DNA from: an uncultured Acidimicrobiales bacterium
Lineage (GTDB): Bacteria > Actinomycetota > Acidimicrobiia > Acidimicrobiales > SZUA-35
DNA length: 64,000 bases
Reading direction: 5' to 3'
Assembly: GCA_937922805.1 (NCBI GenBank)
Contig: CALAJV010000015.1
Location: forward strand, 1-64,000
Shown here: positions 42,895 through 51,080 of the stretch, one piece after another
Layout: every line of letters starts with the position of its first letter
Position numbering within the stretch: the first letter of the stretch is position 1
Made by a program: the position numbers and the translations under genes
The notes under the pieces: generated by a model
The model's input: the letters and a program-made list of their open reading frames with translations, nothing else
Database searches by the model: none
Told to the model about the DNA's origin: nothing

Positions 42895-43176
42895 GTGAGT
42901 GAAACTAGCGCATCTACTTCCGAAACCAGTGATCCGATCTTGGTTCAACGTCGTATTGTCGGTCGACGGGTGTCTCTCGGGCTCCGAGCCGGAGGGATTT
43001 TGTACTTGATCGCCACGGTTCTTTTCTTCTGGGCCGTCATCACCGACTTCACCGAACTTCTGACCGGCACAATCACCGCTTGCTTGCTTATCGGTTCGCT
43101 GTTGCTGGCTCCAGCCATGGTCTTTCACTATGGGGTGAAAGCAGCCGACCGGGCCGACCGGGAAGACTCCTGGTAG
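42895..43176 (+). CDS. Small membrane protein, two helices
   Basis: This 93-residue protein starts at GTG 42895, 3 nt after the glycosyltransferase stop, with GGAGTG as ribosome site. A polar, charged N-terminus (1-30, VQRRIVGRR) precedes two hydrophobic helices (about 33-51 and 57-77). The tail (KAADRADREDSW) is charged. Both ends are predicted to face the cytoplasm. No family was recognised. Because of the coupling, it may assist the glycosyltransferase at the membrane. Confidence 0.75.
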   Translation: MSETSASTSETSDPILVQRRIVGRRVSLGLRAGGILYLIATVLFFWAVITDFTELLTGTITACLLIGSLLLAPAMVFHYGVKAADRADREDSW

Positions 43177-43221
43177 CCGCCCAGCTCTACCTGGTTAGGC
43201 AGGACGGCGTAGTATCAGATT

Positions 43222-43770
43222 GTGCCTCAAGGTGACCCAAGCGAACACGTAGTCCCGGGCGAACTAGCCCCAAATAACAAACCGTACGAGTCGGTTTGGG
43301 ATTATCCACGTCCCCCGAGCCTTGAGCCGGTCGAGTTCAAGATCGAGGTCAGCCATCAAGGTTTTGTGGTCGCGAGCTCGACCAACTGCTATCGGGTTGT
43401 CGAAACGAGCCAGCCCCCGGCCTACTACATCCCGGCCAACGACGTTGCAGTCGAGGTGCTTCGCCCGAGCACCACCAAAACGTTTTGTGAGTGGAAAGGC
43501 ATGGCTGGCTACGCCGACGTCGAAGTAGAGCCAGGATCAGACACACCGAACGACTCAGGCGTTGCGTTCGACGCAGCCTGGACCTACCCGAATCCAACCG
43601 ACTCATTCGCCCCAATCCGGGGGTACTGGGCGTTCTACGCTCAGAAACTGGATCATTGCAGCGTCGACGGTGAGATCGTTGATCCGAATGATGGCCGATT
43701 CTATGGCGGCTGGATCACGAACAACATTACCGGTCCGTTTAAAGGTGGGCCAGGCACCGCCCATTGGTAA
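43222..43770 (+). CDS. DUF427 domain protein
   Basis: This 182-residue protein carries one DUF427 domain (about 30-175) with its typical blocks: YYIPANDVAVEVLRPS, then TFCEWKGMAGYADV, AFDAAWTYPNP, YWAFYAQKLDHCSVDGE and the C-terminal FYGGWITNNITGPFKGGPGT. The family is common in actinobacteria and its activity is unknown; structures show a small beta fold. GTG 43222 is used. The 45-nt gap to the preceding gene is compatible with a shared transcript. It is probably cytoplasmic. Confidence 0.92.
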   Translation: MPQGDPSEHVVPGELAPNNKPYESVWDYPRPPSLEPVEFKIEVSHQGFVVASSTNCYRVVETSQPPAYYIPANDVAVEVLRPSTTKTFCEWKGMAGYADVEVEPGSDTPNDSGVAFDAAWTYPNPTDSFAPIRGYWAFYAQKLDHCSVDGEIVDPNDGRFYGGWITNNITGPFKGGPGTAHW

Positions 43771-43813
43771 CTCGCCGCAACTATTTTCAGGCCAGGTTTA
43801 GGTGATTACTCAG

Positions 43814-44671
43814 TTAGGCCGACAGCAGTCGAACGGCGGACGCGTGTAGTTCGGGGGTAGCGGCGGCAACAACGTAGCCACCATTCAGTGGTGGTTGCCC
43901 ATCTAGGTCAGTAACGACCCCACCTGCCCCTTCAATGATCGGCAACAGCGGCACAATATCGTATGGCGCAAGCATATTTTCGACCACCAGATCAGCCAAG
44001 CCCATTGCTAGCAGTCCGTAGTTGACGCAGTCACCCGAGTACCGAGTCATCTTCACCGATTGAACAAGGCGGGCGAAAGACTCGGCTTCGGGCCCCGGCG
44101 CGAACATCGACGGGTGAGTGCAAAGTAGGACCGCATCGCTCAAGCTCGTCGTTGACGCGGTTTCGATCTGCCGGATTCCGGTATTGTCTGACCACCAGGT
44201 TTGCTCGCTACCAACGTAAGTCTCATCGAGCGTCGGCACGTGCATCCAGCCCCCTAGGGGCGTCCCGTTGCTCGTTACCGCCACGATCGTGCCCCACATC
44301 GGTTGACCGGTAATGAACGCTCGGGTGCCGTCTATTGGGTCGATGATCCACTGGACTGAGCTAGTTCCGGTCGTCCCAAACTCTTCACCCAGAATCGAAT
44401 GGTCTGGAAACAGTTCTCCGAGCCCTTCTCGAATCTTGGATTCCACCGCTCGGTCAGCCTCGGTCACTGGGTCGAACCCGTGGGAAGACTTATTTTCGAT
44501 ATCTGCACCTGCGCTGGCACTTTCGGTAGCTCGGTTGAACCTCCGATACCACTCGAGTGAAGACTCGCTAGACCGTTGCACAAGTTGCGTCACCGCATTG
44601 AGTTTGTCAGTCGGGACAATCGACTGCAGTTCGCTACTAGCCCAGTTCGTTGCCGGGATCCCGTTTGCCAT
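43814..44671 (-). CDS. Inositol monophosphatase-family phosphatase, HisN-like
   Basis: This 285-residue phosphatase is started at ATG 44671; the frame is open 76 codons further but without similarity. The metal-binding motifs are DPVTEAD (67-73), LGEEFG (94-99) and DPIDGTRAFITG (111-122), with YDIVPLLPIIEGAGG near the end. GTRAFITGxPxxGT after the DPIDGT box is typical of HisN, the histidinol-phosphate phosphatase of actinobacteria and plants. It probably does the penultimate step of histidine synthesis, although no other his gene is nearby. It is divergent from a Crp-like regulator. Confidence 0.85.
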   Translation of the reverse strand: MANGIPATNWASSELQSIVPTDKLNAVTQLVQRSSESSLEWYRRFNRATESASAGADIENKSSHGFDPVTEADRAVESKIREGLGELFPDHSILGEEFGTTGTSSVQWIIDPIDGTRAFITGQPMWGTIVAVTSNGTPLGGWMHVPTLDETYVGSEQTWWSDNTGIRQIETASTTSLSDAVLLCTHPSMFAPGPEAESFARLVQSVKMTRYSGDCVNYGLLAMGLADLVVENMLAPYDIVPLLPIIEGAGGVVTDLDGQPPLNGGYVVAAATPELHASAVRLLSA

Positions 44672-44706
44672 AAGCGCCCACCTTAACCGTTGGTCAGGTC
44701 TGTGAT

Positions 44707-44722
44707 GTTTGAGATCTCGAAC
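44707..44722. promoter_or_regulatory. Candidate operator between hisN-like and crp-like genes
   Basis: GTTTGAGATCTCGAAC is a 16-bp inverted repeat with one mismatched pair, centred on GAGATCTC. It is 35 nt before the HisN-like start and 66 nt before the Crp-like start. It is a plausible dimer-binding site, possibly for the Crp-like protein itself. It does not match the enteric CRP or LexA consensus. Confidence 0.45.
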
Positions 44723-44788
44723 CTTATCAACGCCCCTTGGCCAGGTTGGTAATGAAAAAAGTACTGCCGTCGAGTACGTTCGTAGGCA

Positions 44789-45409
44789 ATGTGGCAAGAA
44801 CTCACCGAACGACTTGATACTCCCAGCCTCGATCAGCTTGACCAGGTATTGATCGGGCGCGAAGTAGCCGCCAACGACGTGCTGTTTTGGGAAGGCCAAG
44901 CCGGAAGCACAATGTCAGTTATCGTTACCGGCCACCTGCTAGTTGAACGGACGACGGAGAACGGCGACACAGTGGCCGTGGCCGTACTGGGGCCAAACTC
45001 AATCGTCGGTGAACAGGCACTACTGAGCGATGAAACTCGTGGGGCGACCGCTCGGGCTATTACCGATTGTTCGATCCGATCGCTCGGCCGAGCCCAATTC
45101 GATGCGCTGCGGGCGAAGCACCCCATTTTCAACGAACTGTTACTCGGGCTACTCGACACGCGAATCAAAGAGCTCAGCGACTTGATCATGGAGGCCCGCC
45201 ACCTCCCGGCAGAAGATCGGGTCAAGGGTCGACTACGAGAAATGCACTGCTTGTTTGGTTCAGAGATTCCGCTCACCCAAGCCACGCTGGCGGCCTTGGC
45301 CGGGACCACTCGGCCAACCACTAACGCGGTTCTTCGAGATCTCCAGTCCGAAGGCATCTTGGAGTTGAAACGGAGTCGAGTTCTATTAGCCAAGCCATAC
45401 GAGCTGTAG
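44789..45409 (+). CDS. Crp/Fnr-family transcription regulator
   Basis: This 206-residue protein has an N-terminal cyclic-nucleotide-binding beta-barrel (about 18-115; DVLFWEGQAGSTMSVIVTGHL, then GEQALLSDETRGATARA). A dimer helix precedes a C-terminal winged helix (about 150-200; TQATLAALAGTTRPTTNAVLRDLQSEGILEL). The cAMP phosphate-binding signature is incomplete, and there are no Fnr-type N-terminal cysteines, so the ligand is unclear. A TACGTT hexamer 8 nt before the ATG may be its -10 element. It lies opposite the HisN-like gene. Confidence 0.9.
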   Translation: MWQELTERLDTPSLDQLDQVLIGREVAANDVLFWEGQAGSTMSVIVTGHLLVERTTENGDTVAVAVLGPNSIVGEQALLSDETRGATARAITDCSIRSLGRAQFDALRAKHPIFNELLLGLLDTRIKELSDLIMEARHLPAEDRVKGRLREMHCLFGSEIPLTQATLAALAGTTRPTTNAVLRDLQSEGILELKRSRVLLAKPYEL

Positions 45410-45424
45410 CCAAGGCGGCCCCAG

Positions 45425-45637
45425 CTACTTTCGCCCAGCTTTGATGAGCGAACCGAGAAGGGTTAGCGCCTGCTCCCGACGCAACGCCCACGCACCGGGC
45501 GGCAACATCGCTACCGAGCGGCGGAGACCTTCCCATTCTGCAGATTGATCGGACGCAGACGTATCTGACGCAGGTTGGTTCGGCTCTGGCGGGCCAGTGC
45601 TCGCTTGGCAGTTAGATGTCTCAGGTTCGGGGCTCAA
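45425..45637 (-). CDS. Small LexA-box-controlled protein of unknown function
   Basis: This 70-residue protein starts at TTG 45637, the only start in its frame. The N-terminal half is Pro/Ser/Glu-rich and disordered. The C-terminal half is a probable amphipathic helical unit (EWEGLRRSVAML, PPGAWALRREQALTLLGSLI, KAGRK) with a conserved-looking hydrophobic face. TAGTAT (45645-45650) ends 7 nt before the start, and a perfect LexA box (45671-45684) covers the -35 region. It is therefore probably an SOS gene, leaderless and repressed by LexA. No family was recognised. Size alone would allow a division inhibitor or a modulator of repair, but nothing shows which. Confidence 0.6.
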   Translation of the reverse strand: MSPEPETSNCQASTGPPEPNQPASDTSASDQSAEWEGLRRSVAMLPPGAWALRREQALTLLGSLIKAGRK

Positions 45638-45644
45638 GCATCAG

Positions 45645-45650
45645 ATACTA
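45645..45650 (-). promoter_or_regulatory. Candidate -10 element of the small SOS gene
   Basis: TAGTAT, read on the minus strand, ends 7 nt before the TTG start at 45637. The -35 position falls inside the LexA box. The spacing implies a leaderless transcript. Confidence 0.5.
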
Positions 45651-45670
45651 TCGACACTAATCACCAAAAC

Positions 45671-45684
45671 CGAACATGTGTTCG
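45671..45684. promoter_or_regulatory. LexA (SOS) box upstream of the small gene
   Basis: CGAACATGTGTTCG matches CGAAC-N4-GTTCG at every fixed base, as at dinB. Its edge is 34 nt before the start of the 70-residue gene on the minus strand. On the plus strand the nearest well-supported gene, uppP, begins 167 nt away, so the minus-strand gene is the likely target. Confidence 0.85.
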
Positions 45685-45850
45685 ATTTATCGAATCGGCT
45701 TCGTCGCCACCGTGTTGGTGGGCCAGCGCTCACTTAGGCGGTTGCGGCCGGAATTGGCCTCCAAAGAATCGCTCGTCGACCGCCCAAGCTCCTAGCTAAA
45801 ACCGGTGGTAACGCTCCCATTACCGGCTAAAACGCCTAGCCTTATCGGCG

Positions 45851-46912
45851 ATGCATCACCAAAACTCTTTGAGCCGTTTGCGAGCTCGTCTCAATCAGGT
45901 TCGGCTACCAGAGGTTCGTCTCGGTTCTCTGACCACGAATCGAACAGTTGCTAGTTTGGATTATCCGCTTGGGCTATCGGCCCTCCAATACTTTGGAGCG
46001 GTGCTAGCGGTGCTCGTCACCGTCTTCATGATCGCCAACCCTGCGATTGCCGCTGACGATGGCGAAATAGCCGAAGTAACGTTGTCGCTTTGGGCCGCAG
46101 TAGTTCTCGGCGTTGTCGAAGGGGTAACTGAGTATCTCCCTGTAAGTTCGACTGGCCATCTACTAGTCACTACCGAATTGCTTGGGCTTGGCTCCACTGA
46201 GGAAGCTGAGAAAGCGCTGGATACATACGCAATTTGTATTCAGGCTGGCGCCATTTTGGCCGTGTTCGTCCTGTACCGAGAACGAATTCGGCAAATGGTA
46301 GACGGAATTCTGGGGCGGAGCGAAGAAGGCCGAACCGTACTATTTGGAGTCATCGTCGCCTTTATTCCCACCGCCATAATTGCCTTGTCGCTCATTGGGT
46401 TTGTTCGAACTCGACTATTCGGCCTACTCCCAATCGGAGTGGCCTGGCTGGTCGGAGGTATCGCAATTCTGGTCTTAACCTCCAGTGGTGTCCTCGATCG
46501 AGGCGGGCTCGAGCTCGGCCAAATAACCGCCCGCCACGCTGCTCTAATCGGTATTGCTCAAGCCATCGCCCTGTGGCCAGGAGTCAGCCGAAGCCTTGTA
46601 ACGATCATCGCCGGAGTCCTCGTGGGCCTTTCGCTCAAGGCGGCGGTTGAGTTCTCTTTCCTGCTCGGCCTCGTAACTCTCGGCGCTGCGACAGCGAAAG
46701 AATCACTAGACAACGGCGGCCAACTCATAGATACGTTCGGCTGGCAAACCCCCGCCGTTGGGTTAGTAGTGGCGTTCGTAGCAGCTGTTCTATCAGTGAA
46801 ACTTATGGTCTCATGGCTCCAGGAGAAGGGTCTGAATGTCTTCGGATATTACCGCATTGTGATTGGTGTTCTAGCCCTTGTTGTGTACGGAGCCGAATCG
46901 TTGGCAAACTGA
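45851..46912 (+). CDS. uppP: Undecaprenyl-diphosphatase with an N-terminal extension
   Basis: This 353-residue BacA/UppP enzyme recycles the lipid carrier of cell-wall synthesis. The first active-site motif is LGVVEGVTEYLPVSSTGHL (about 86-104) and the second is ALWPGVSRSLVTIIAG. Multiple membrane helices fill the rest. Typical UppP is 265-280 residues. Here 75 extra residues come first, including a signal-like segment (about 46-68, ending NPAIAADD). Either the start is further in or the protein has an added leading helix. It is not linked to other wall genes in this window. Confidence 0.93.
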   Translation: MHHQNSLSRLRARLNQVRLPEVRLGSLTTNRTVASLDYPLGLSALQYFGAVLAVLVTVFMIANPAIAADDGEIAEVTLSLWAAVVLGVVEGVTEYLPVSSTGHLLVTTELLGLGSTEEAEKALDTYAICIQAGAILAVFVLYRERIRQMVDGILGRSEEGRTVLFGVIVAFIPTAIIALSLIGFVRTRLFGLLPIGVAWLVGGIAILVLTSSGVLDRGGLELGQITARHAALIGIAQAIALWPGVSRSLVTIIAGVLVGLSLKAAVEFSFLLGLVTLGAATAKESLDNGGQLIDTFGWQTPAVGLVVAFVAAVLSVKLMVSWLQEKGLNVFGYYRIVIGVLALVVYGAESLAN

Positions 46913-46984
46913 CAGTCCACTATCGACGAACGGCCATGGGGAACGTTTGCAACTGGCGGGATCGTCGTCGTTTAGCCCAATGTT

Positions 46985-47000
46985 GATACCCTTCGGTATC
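46985..47000. other. Small hairpin before the transhydrogenase genes
   Basis: GATACC and GGTATC flank a CTTC loop, forming a stable 6-bp stem-loop. It is 27 nt before the pntA start and 73 nt after the uppP stop. It could mark the 3' end of uppP or the leader of pnt. There is no U-tract. Confidence 0.4.
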
Positions 47001-47026
47001 TCGCTCAGGTAAAAGGCTTAGAACTT

Positions 47027-48469
47027 ATGCGGATCGGCATACCGAGAGAGTCCAAAAGTAGGGAGCGGCGGGTCGCGCTGACCCCCACCGGCGTCGAGAA
47101 ATTGATCGCCGACAACCATTCGGTGATCGTCGAGGTCGGGGCTGGCCTCAAGGCCGGATTTACCGACGAGCACTATCGAGCCGCCGGGGCAACAGTCGAA
47201 CAACGAGCCGTGGTGGTTGGCCACGAAGGCATTATCGCTCAGATCAATGGCCCTGAGGCCGACGACCTTCAACTCCCCGAGTGGCATGGCCTTGGGCGAA
47301 GCCACACTCTTATCGCTCTTCATGATCCACTTTGGGCCCCAAAACCGATGCAGGCGCTAGCTAAATCAGGGGCAACAATATTCTCGCTAGAACTAATGCC
47401 TCGAATTACCCGAGCGCAAAGTATGGACGTGTTGTCGTCAATGGCGACTGTGGCTGGCTACGAAGCGGTGCTCCTGGCATCTACCCGCTCCCAAAAAATG
47501 TGGCCGATGATGATGACCGCAGCTGGAACCGTTCCCCCGGCTCGGGTCTTAGTGCTCGGTGCTGGCGTCGCTGGGCTCCAGGCCATCGCAACTGCAAAAC
47601 GGCTGGGGGCAGTTGTTGAAGGCTACGACATTCGCCCCGCGGCCGCCGAGCAGATTGAATCGCTCGGAGCGAAATCGATCAAGCTCGACCTTGACACTGG
47701 TCAAGCTGAGGGTGCCGGGGGCTATGCCCAGAAACAAACTGATCAGCTAAACGAGCGACAAGCCGAGCTACTAACTCCACATGCCGCCGACGCCGACGTG
47801 ATTATTACCACCGCAGCCATCCCAGGGGCGGCCAGCCCCGAACTGATCACGTCGGGAATGGTCCAGGCAATGAAACCGGGTGCCATCATCATTGACCTTG
47901 CCGCTGAGCGCGGCGGCAACTGCCGTCTCACTAAAGCCGATGAAGAGGTGATTGAAGGTGGGGTGATCATTCTCGGGCCGACCGACCTCGTTTCTCGTTC
48001 TGCGGCCACCTCAAGTCAGATGTTCTCCAACAACGTCGTCACGCTTCTCCGCCTGCTAAACGATGAAGATCCAACCGCAATCCAGGCGTCGAATGAGATC
48101 GCTGCCGCCTGCATCGTCGCTGACGATGGCGAAATACGCAACGAGCGGGTACGGGCCAGCCTCGGGCTCGCGCCGGTAAACCCACCAGCAACTGAGAGCC
48201 CAAACGAAGCGTCTACTGCCGATGGCGAGTCGATGCCAACTTCAGAAGTCACGCTGACACAAGAATCACAATCGCCAACGCCGGAACGCGAGACGCCACC
48301 AGCCACAACCAAGCAAAATAGCGACGTCTCGTCTGCTGAACCTGGACCGGTATCGGGCACGGCTGACCGAGCCGCCGCTGATCAGCCTCCGCCACCTCCT
48401 ACCTCATCCGACGCCGTACCGGGCGATTCGACCCGGCAGCCAGCACCACCCACTCCGGAGAATCCGTGA
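47027..48469 (+). CDS. pntA: NAD(P) transhydrogenase alpha subunit, NAD-binding part
   Basis: This 480-residue protein is domain I of proton-translocating transhydrogenase: MRIGIPRESKSRERRVALTP at the start, the NAD Rossmann motif VLVLGAGVAGLQAIATAKRLGA (about 178-199) and the mobile-loop region GAGGYAQKQTDQLNERQ. The core ends near residue 385. The last 95 residues are a disordered Pro/Ser/Thr/Glu tail, longer than the usual linker. Here alpha is split in two, as in Rhodospirillum. The gene for the membrane part follows with a 4-nt overlap. The enzyme exchanges hydride between NADH and NADP using the proton gradient. An AGG-rich ribosome site precedes ATG 47027. Confidence 0.95.
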   Translation: MRIGIPRESKSRERRVALTPTGVEKLIADNHSVIVEVGAGLKAGFTDEHYRAAGATVEQRAVVVGHEGIIAQINGPEADDLQLPEWHGLGRSHTLIALHDPLWAPKPMQALAKSGATIFSLELMPRITRAQSMDVLSSMATVAGYEAVLLASTRSQKMWPMMMTAAGTVPPARVLVLGAGVAGLQAIATAKRLGAVVEGYDIRPAAAEQIESLGAKSIKLDLDTGQAEGAGGYAQKQTDQLNERQAELLTPHAADADVIITTAAIPGAASPELITSGMVQAMKPGAIIIDLAAERGGNCRLTKADEEVIEGGVIILGPTDLVSRSAATSSQMFSNNVVTLLRLLNDEDPTAIQASNEIAAACIVADDGEIRNERVRASLGLAPVNPPATESPNEASTADGESMPTSEVTLTQESQSPTPERETPPATTKQNSDVSSAEPGPVSGTADRAAADQPPPPPTSSDAVPGDSTRQPAPPTPENP

Positions 48470-48756
48470 CGTTTCTGATTGCACTTACCCTTTTCGTTCT
48501 CGCCATTTTTTTGGGCGTCGAACTCATTTCAAAGGTCCCACCGACGCTACATACCCCATTGATGTCGGGCTCTAACGCTATTTCAGGCATCACGTTGATC
48601 GGGGCGCTTGTTGCCGCTGGCGCCGACCACTCCCTACTGACCACTATTCTTGGATTCGGGGCAGTGGTACTAGCAACGATCAACGTAGTCGGCGGCTTCT
48701 TGGTAACTCACCGGATGCTCGGCATGTTTGGCAGCAACCGAAAGCGTCAATCGTGA
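48466..48756 (+). CDS. NAD(P) transhydrogenase alpha subunit, membrane part
   Basis: This 96-residue protein supplies the first membrane helices of domain II. The family signature is FLGVELISKVPPTLHTPLMSGSNAISG, followed by LIGALVAAG and a third helix ending LVTHRMLGMF. GTG 48466 overlaps the pntA stop, and its own stop overlaps the pntB start, both by 4 nt. The three genes are thus translated in step. It corresponds to PntAB of split transhydrogenases. Confidence 0.95.
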   Translation: MTFLIALTLFVLAIFLGVELISKVPPTLHTPLMSGSNAISGITLIGALVAAGADHSLLTTILGFGAVVLATINVVGGFLVTHRMLGMFGSNRKRQS

Positions 48757-50135
48757 CCTCATTGATTCAGCTCGGCTACCTGGCTTCCGCCATACTCTTT
48801 ATTCTCGGACTAAAAGCCCTGGCTCGACCCCGAACGGCGGTCAGAGGGAATTTGCTTGGCTCAGCCGGCATGCTGTTGGCGGTCGTTGTTACCTTGGCCG
48901 ACCAGAACATCCTCACCTACACATACCTGGCTGTCGGCTTGGCGCTGGGTGCAATAATCGGAACGATACTGGCGGTCCGGGTCCAGATGACTGGGATGCC
49001 TCAGCTGGTCGCTTTATTCAATGGCTTTGGCGGTCTTGCTTCGCTCCTAGTGGGAGCAGCCAGCTACCTGGAACTAATCGATCGGCCAGAAGCCATTGGC
49101 AACGACACGGCCGCTGCGGCCGGCTTCACCTTGCTAATTGGTGCGGTAACGTTTACCGGCAGCCTCGTAGCCTTCGGCAAGCTCCAAGAAATTTTCAACG
49201 GCGACAGCTTTCAGGACCAAGGAATTCGAGTGTTCGCTGTCGTATCGCTTGTTCTGGCCGTCGGGCTAGCTGTCGCTGTCGTGCTAAGCCCGAGTCCGTT
49301 ATGGATGTGGGCTCTGATCGCGATAGCGCTCCTAGCTGGCATAGCCCTCGTGGCCCCCATCGGCGGCGCCGACACTCCAGTAGTTATTGCGCTGCTGAAC
49401 TCATTCTCCGGCTTGGCCGCGGCCACCACTGGCTTCGTGCTCGGCAACAGCGTTCTCATAATCGCTGGCTCCATGGTGGGCGCCAGCGGACTAATTCTCA
49501 CCCAAATCATGTGCAAGGCCATGAACCGGACCCTGTTCAACGTCATGTTCAGTTCTGCTGCAGTCGCCGGAGGCGGAGGCGACAGCGACGACATCTACAC
49601 CGGCAAAGTTACGTCCTCCTCGGCCGACGAAGTAGCCCTGATCCTCGACACCGCCCAATCCGTTGCCATTATCCCTGGCTATGGAATGGCAGTAGCTCAG
49701 GCCCAACACGCGGTTCGGGATCTGACCCGGGCGCTGGAAGAACGGGGAGCCGATGTTGTTTTCGCCATCCATCCAGTGGCAGGTCGAATGCCGGGACACA
49801 TGAACGTGCTGCTAGCCGAGGCCGAAGTGCCCTATGAGCAACTCAAAGAGATGGAGCACGTCAACCCCCAGTTTGACCAAACCGATGTTTCAATCATCAT
49901 TGGCGCCAACGATGTTGTGAACCCCTCAGCCCGCCAGGATCCGACTAGCCCAATCGCCGGAATGCCAATTCTCGACGCCGACAAATCTCGAACGGTTGTA
50001 GTGATTAAGCGATCGCTGAGCCACGGCTTCGCTGGAATACCAAACCCTCTCTTCGCCGCTGACAACACCCTGATGCTGTTCGGCGATGGCAAAGCTGCAG
50101 TTGAAGACATCAATCGAGCTCTAGCCGAAATCTAA
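48753..50135 (+). CDS. pntB: NAD(P) transhydrogenase beta subunit
   Basis: This 460-residue protein has about eight or nine membrane helices (1-275; GNLLGSAGMLLAVVVTL, then GGADTPVVIALLNSFSGLAAATTGFVLGN). Domain III, the NADP-binding Rossmann fold (about 285-460), follows with IIPGYGMAVAQAQHAVRDL, HPVAGRMPGHMNVLLAEA, IIGANDVVNP and VVVIKRSLSHGFAGIPN. All parts are intact. GTG 48753 overlaps the preceding stop by 4 nt. A 369-codon open frame in another phase across this gene is a by-product of its composition. Confidence 0.97.
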   Translation: MTSLIQLGYLASAILFILGLKALARPRTAVRGNLLGSAGMLLAVVVTLADQNILTYTYLAVGLALGAIIGTILAVRVQMTGMPQLVALFNGFGGLASLLVGAASYLELIDRPEAIGNDTAAAAGFTLLIGAVTFTGSLVAFGKLQEIFNGDSFQDQGIRVFAVVSLVLAVGLAVAVVLSPSPLWMWALIAIALLAGIALVAPIGGADTPVVIALLNSFSGLAAATTGFVLGNSVLIIAGSMVGASGLILTQIMCKAMNRTLFNVMFSSAAVAGGGGDSDDIYTGKVTSSSADEVALILDTAQSVAIIPGYGMAVAQAQHAVRDLTRALEERGADVVFAIHPVAGRMPGHMNVLLAEAEVPYEQLKEMEHVNPQFDQTDVSIIIGANDVVNPSARQDPTSPIAGMPILDADKSRTVVVIKRSLSHGFAGIPNPLFAADNTLMLFGDGKAAVEDINRALAEI

Positions 50136-50194
50136 GTCAACGTTGTTGATCAATCGGCTCGAGCGACGGTGCTACCAGACTGCGTCGTTTGTCT

Positions 50195-51028
50195 TTACCG
50201 TCGTCCTCCGTCGACGAGAAACTCTTGGGCCGTGCAAGCTCCCCCATCGTCGGCGGCCAAGAACAGAACCATTTGAGCAAACTCAGGTGGGTAGATACGC
50301 CGCTTCAACGCCTGGTCGCGAAGCGTACCTTCCTCACCTTCTGGGCTCCACCACTTCGACAGTTGACGCTCCGTCGCAACCCAGCCGGGTAGCACGGTGT
50401 TGACTCTCACATTGTCGACACCCAAGGTCCGAGCCATCGTACGAGTAATTCCTTCCACCCCAGACTTAGCTATGGCGTAGCCGGGAAAGAAATCCTCTTG
50501 CATCATGTAGCTACTTGACCCAATGTTGATGATCGACCCGCCTCCGGAGCGGATCATTCCCGGAGCAACGGCTTGGATGGCAAAAAAGTAGTGTCGGAGA
50601 TTTGTGTTTAACCGGTCGTTCCAATAGTCGACCGTCATTTCTTGCCAGGTGTGACGATCATCAGATGCGGCGTTGTTCACCAGAACCTCAATCTCTCCGA
50701 GACTGGCTTCTGCTTGAGTTAACGCCGCCCGTAGTGCCTCAATGTCTTGCAGGTCAACGTCATAGAACTCGGGAGTGTGACGAGGGTTTGACGCTACACA
50801 TCGTTCGATTGTGCTCGCTGCTTTGTCGGTCTGGCGATCCGCAAAACCGACTTTCGCCCCTTGAAGAGCGAACTGTTCAACCAAACCCGATCCGATTCCA
50901 TCAGCACCACCGGTGATAAAAACTGATCGATCAACTAGTGATGGGTAGCTTGCATACTGAACCTCGGTCCCATAGATAGTTTGTTGATCGTTACCTTTAG
51001 GCTGCGTTGCTGGTGCGCTCTCCGTCAT
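50195..51028 (-). CDS. SDR-family oxidoreductase
   Basis: This 277-residue short-chain dehydrogenase has the cofactor loop FITGGADGIGSGLV and an acidic residue after beta-2 (FADRQTD), which suggests NAD(H). NNAASDD and the catalytic SSSYMMQ and YAIAKSG follow. The end, CTAQEFLVDGGRR, is typical. About 45 polar residues precede the fold when it is started at ATG 51028; ATG 51067 is an alternative. The gene follows the FHA-ABC exporter by 52 nt, so they may share a transcript. The substrate is unknown. Confidence 0.9.
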   Translation of the reverse strand: MTESAPATQPKGNDQQTIYGTEVQYASYPSLVDRSVFITGGADGIGSGLVEQFALQGAKVGFADRQTDKAASTIERCVASNPRHTPEFYDVDLQDIEALRAALTQAEASLGEIEVLVNNAASDDRHTWQEMTVDYWNDRLNTNLRHYFFAIQAVAPGMIRSGGGSIINIGSSSYMMQEDFFPGYAIAKSGVEGITRTMARTLGVDNVRVNTVLPGWVATERQLSKWWSPEGEEGTLRDQALKRRIYPPEFAQMVLFLAADDGGACTAQEFLVDGGRR

Positions 51029-51080
51029 TTCTGAGACTGTACCGGCAAGAACGGCTGCGCTGGCCATCGGTCGCTGGGCT

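Noticed and set aside
45676..45795. A 39-codon plus-strand ORF starting inside the second LexA box
   Set aside because: No -10 element lies at the right distance and there is no ribosome site. The minus-strand gene explains the box better.
48728..49837. A 369-codon open frame in another phase over pntB
   Set aside because: pntB is complete and well conserved in its own frame. The alternative product is a Ser/Arg/Gly-rich composition artefact with no domain.
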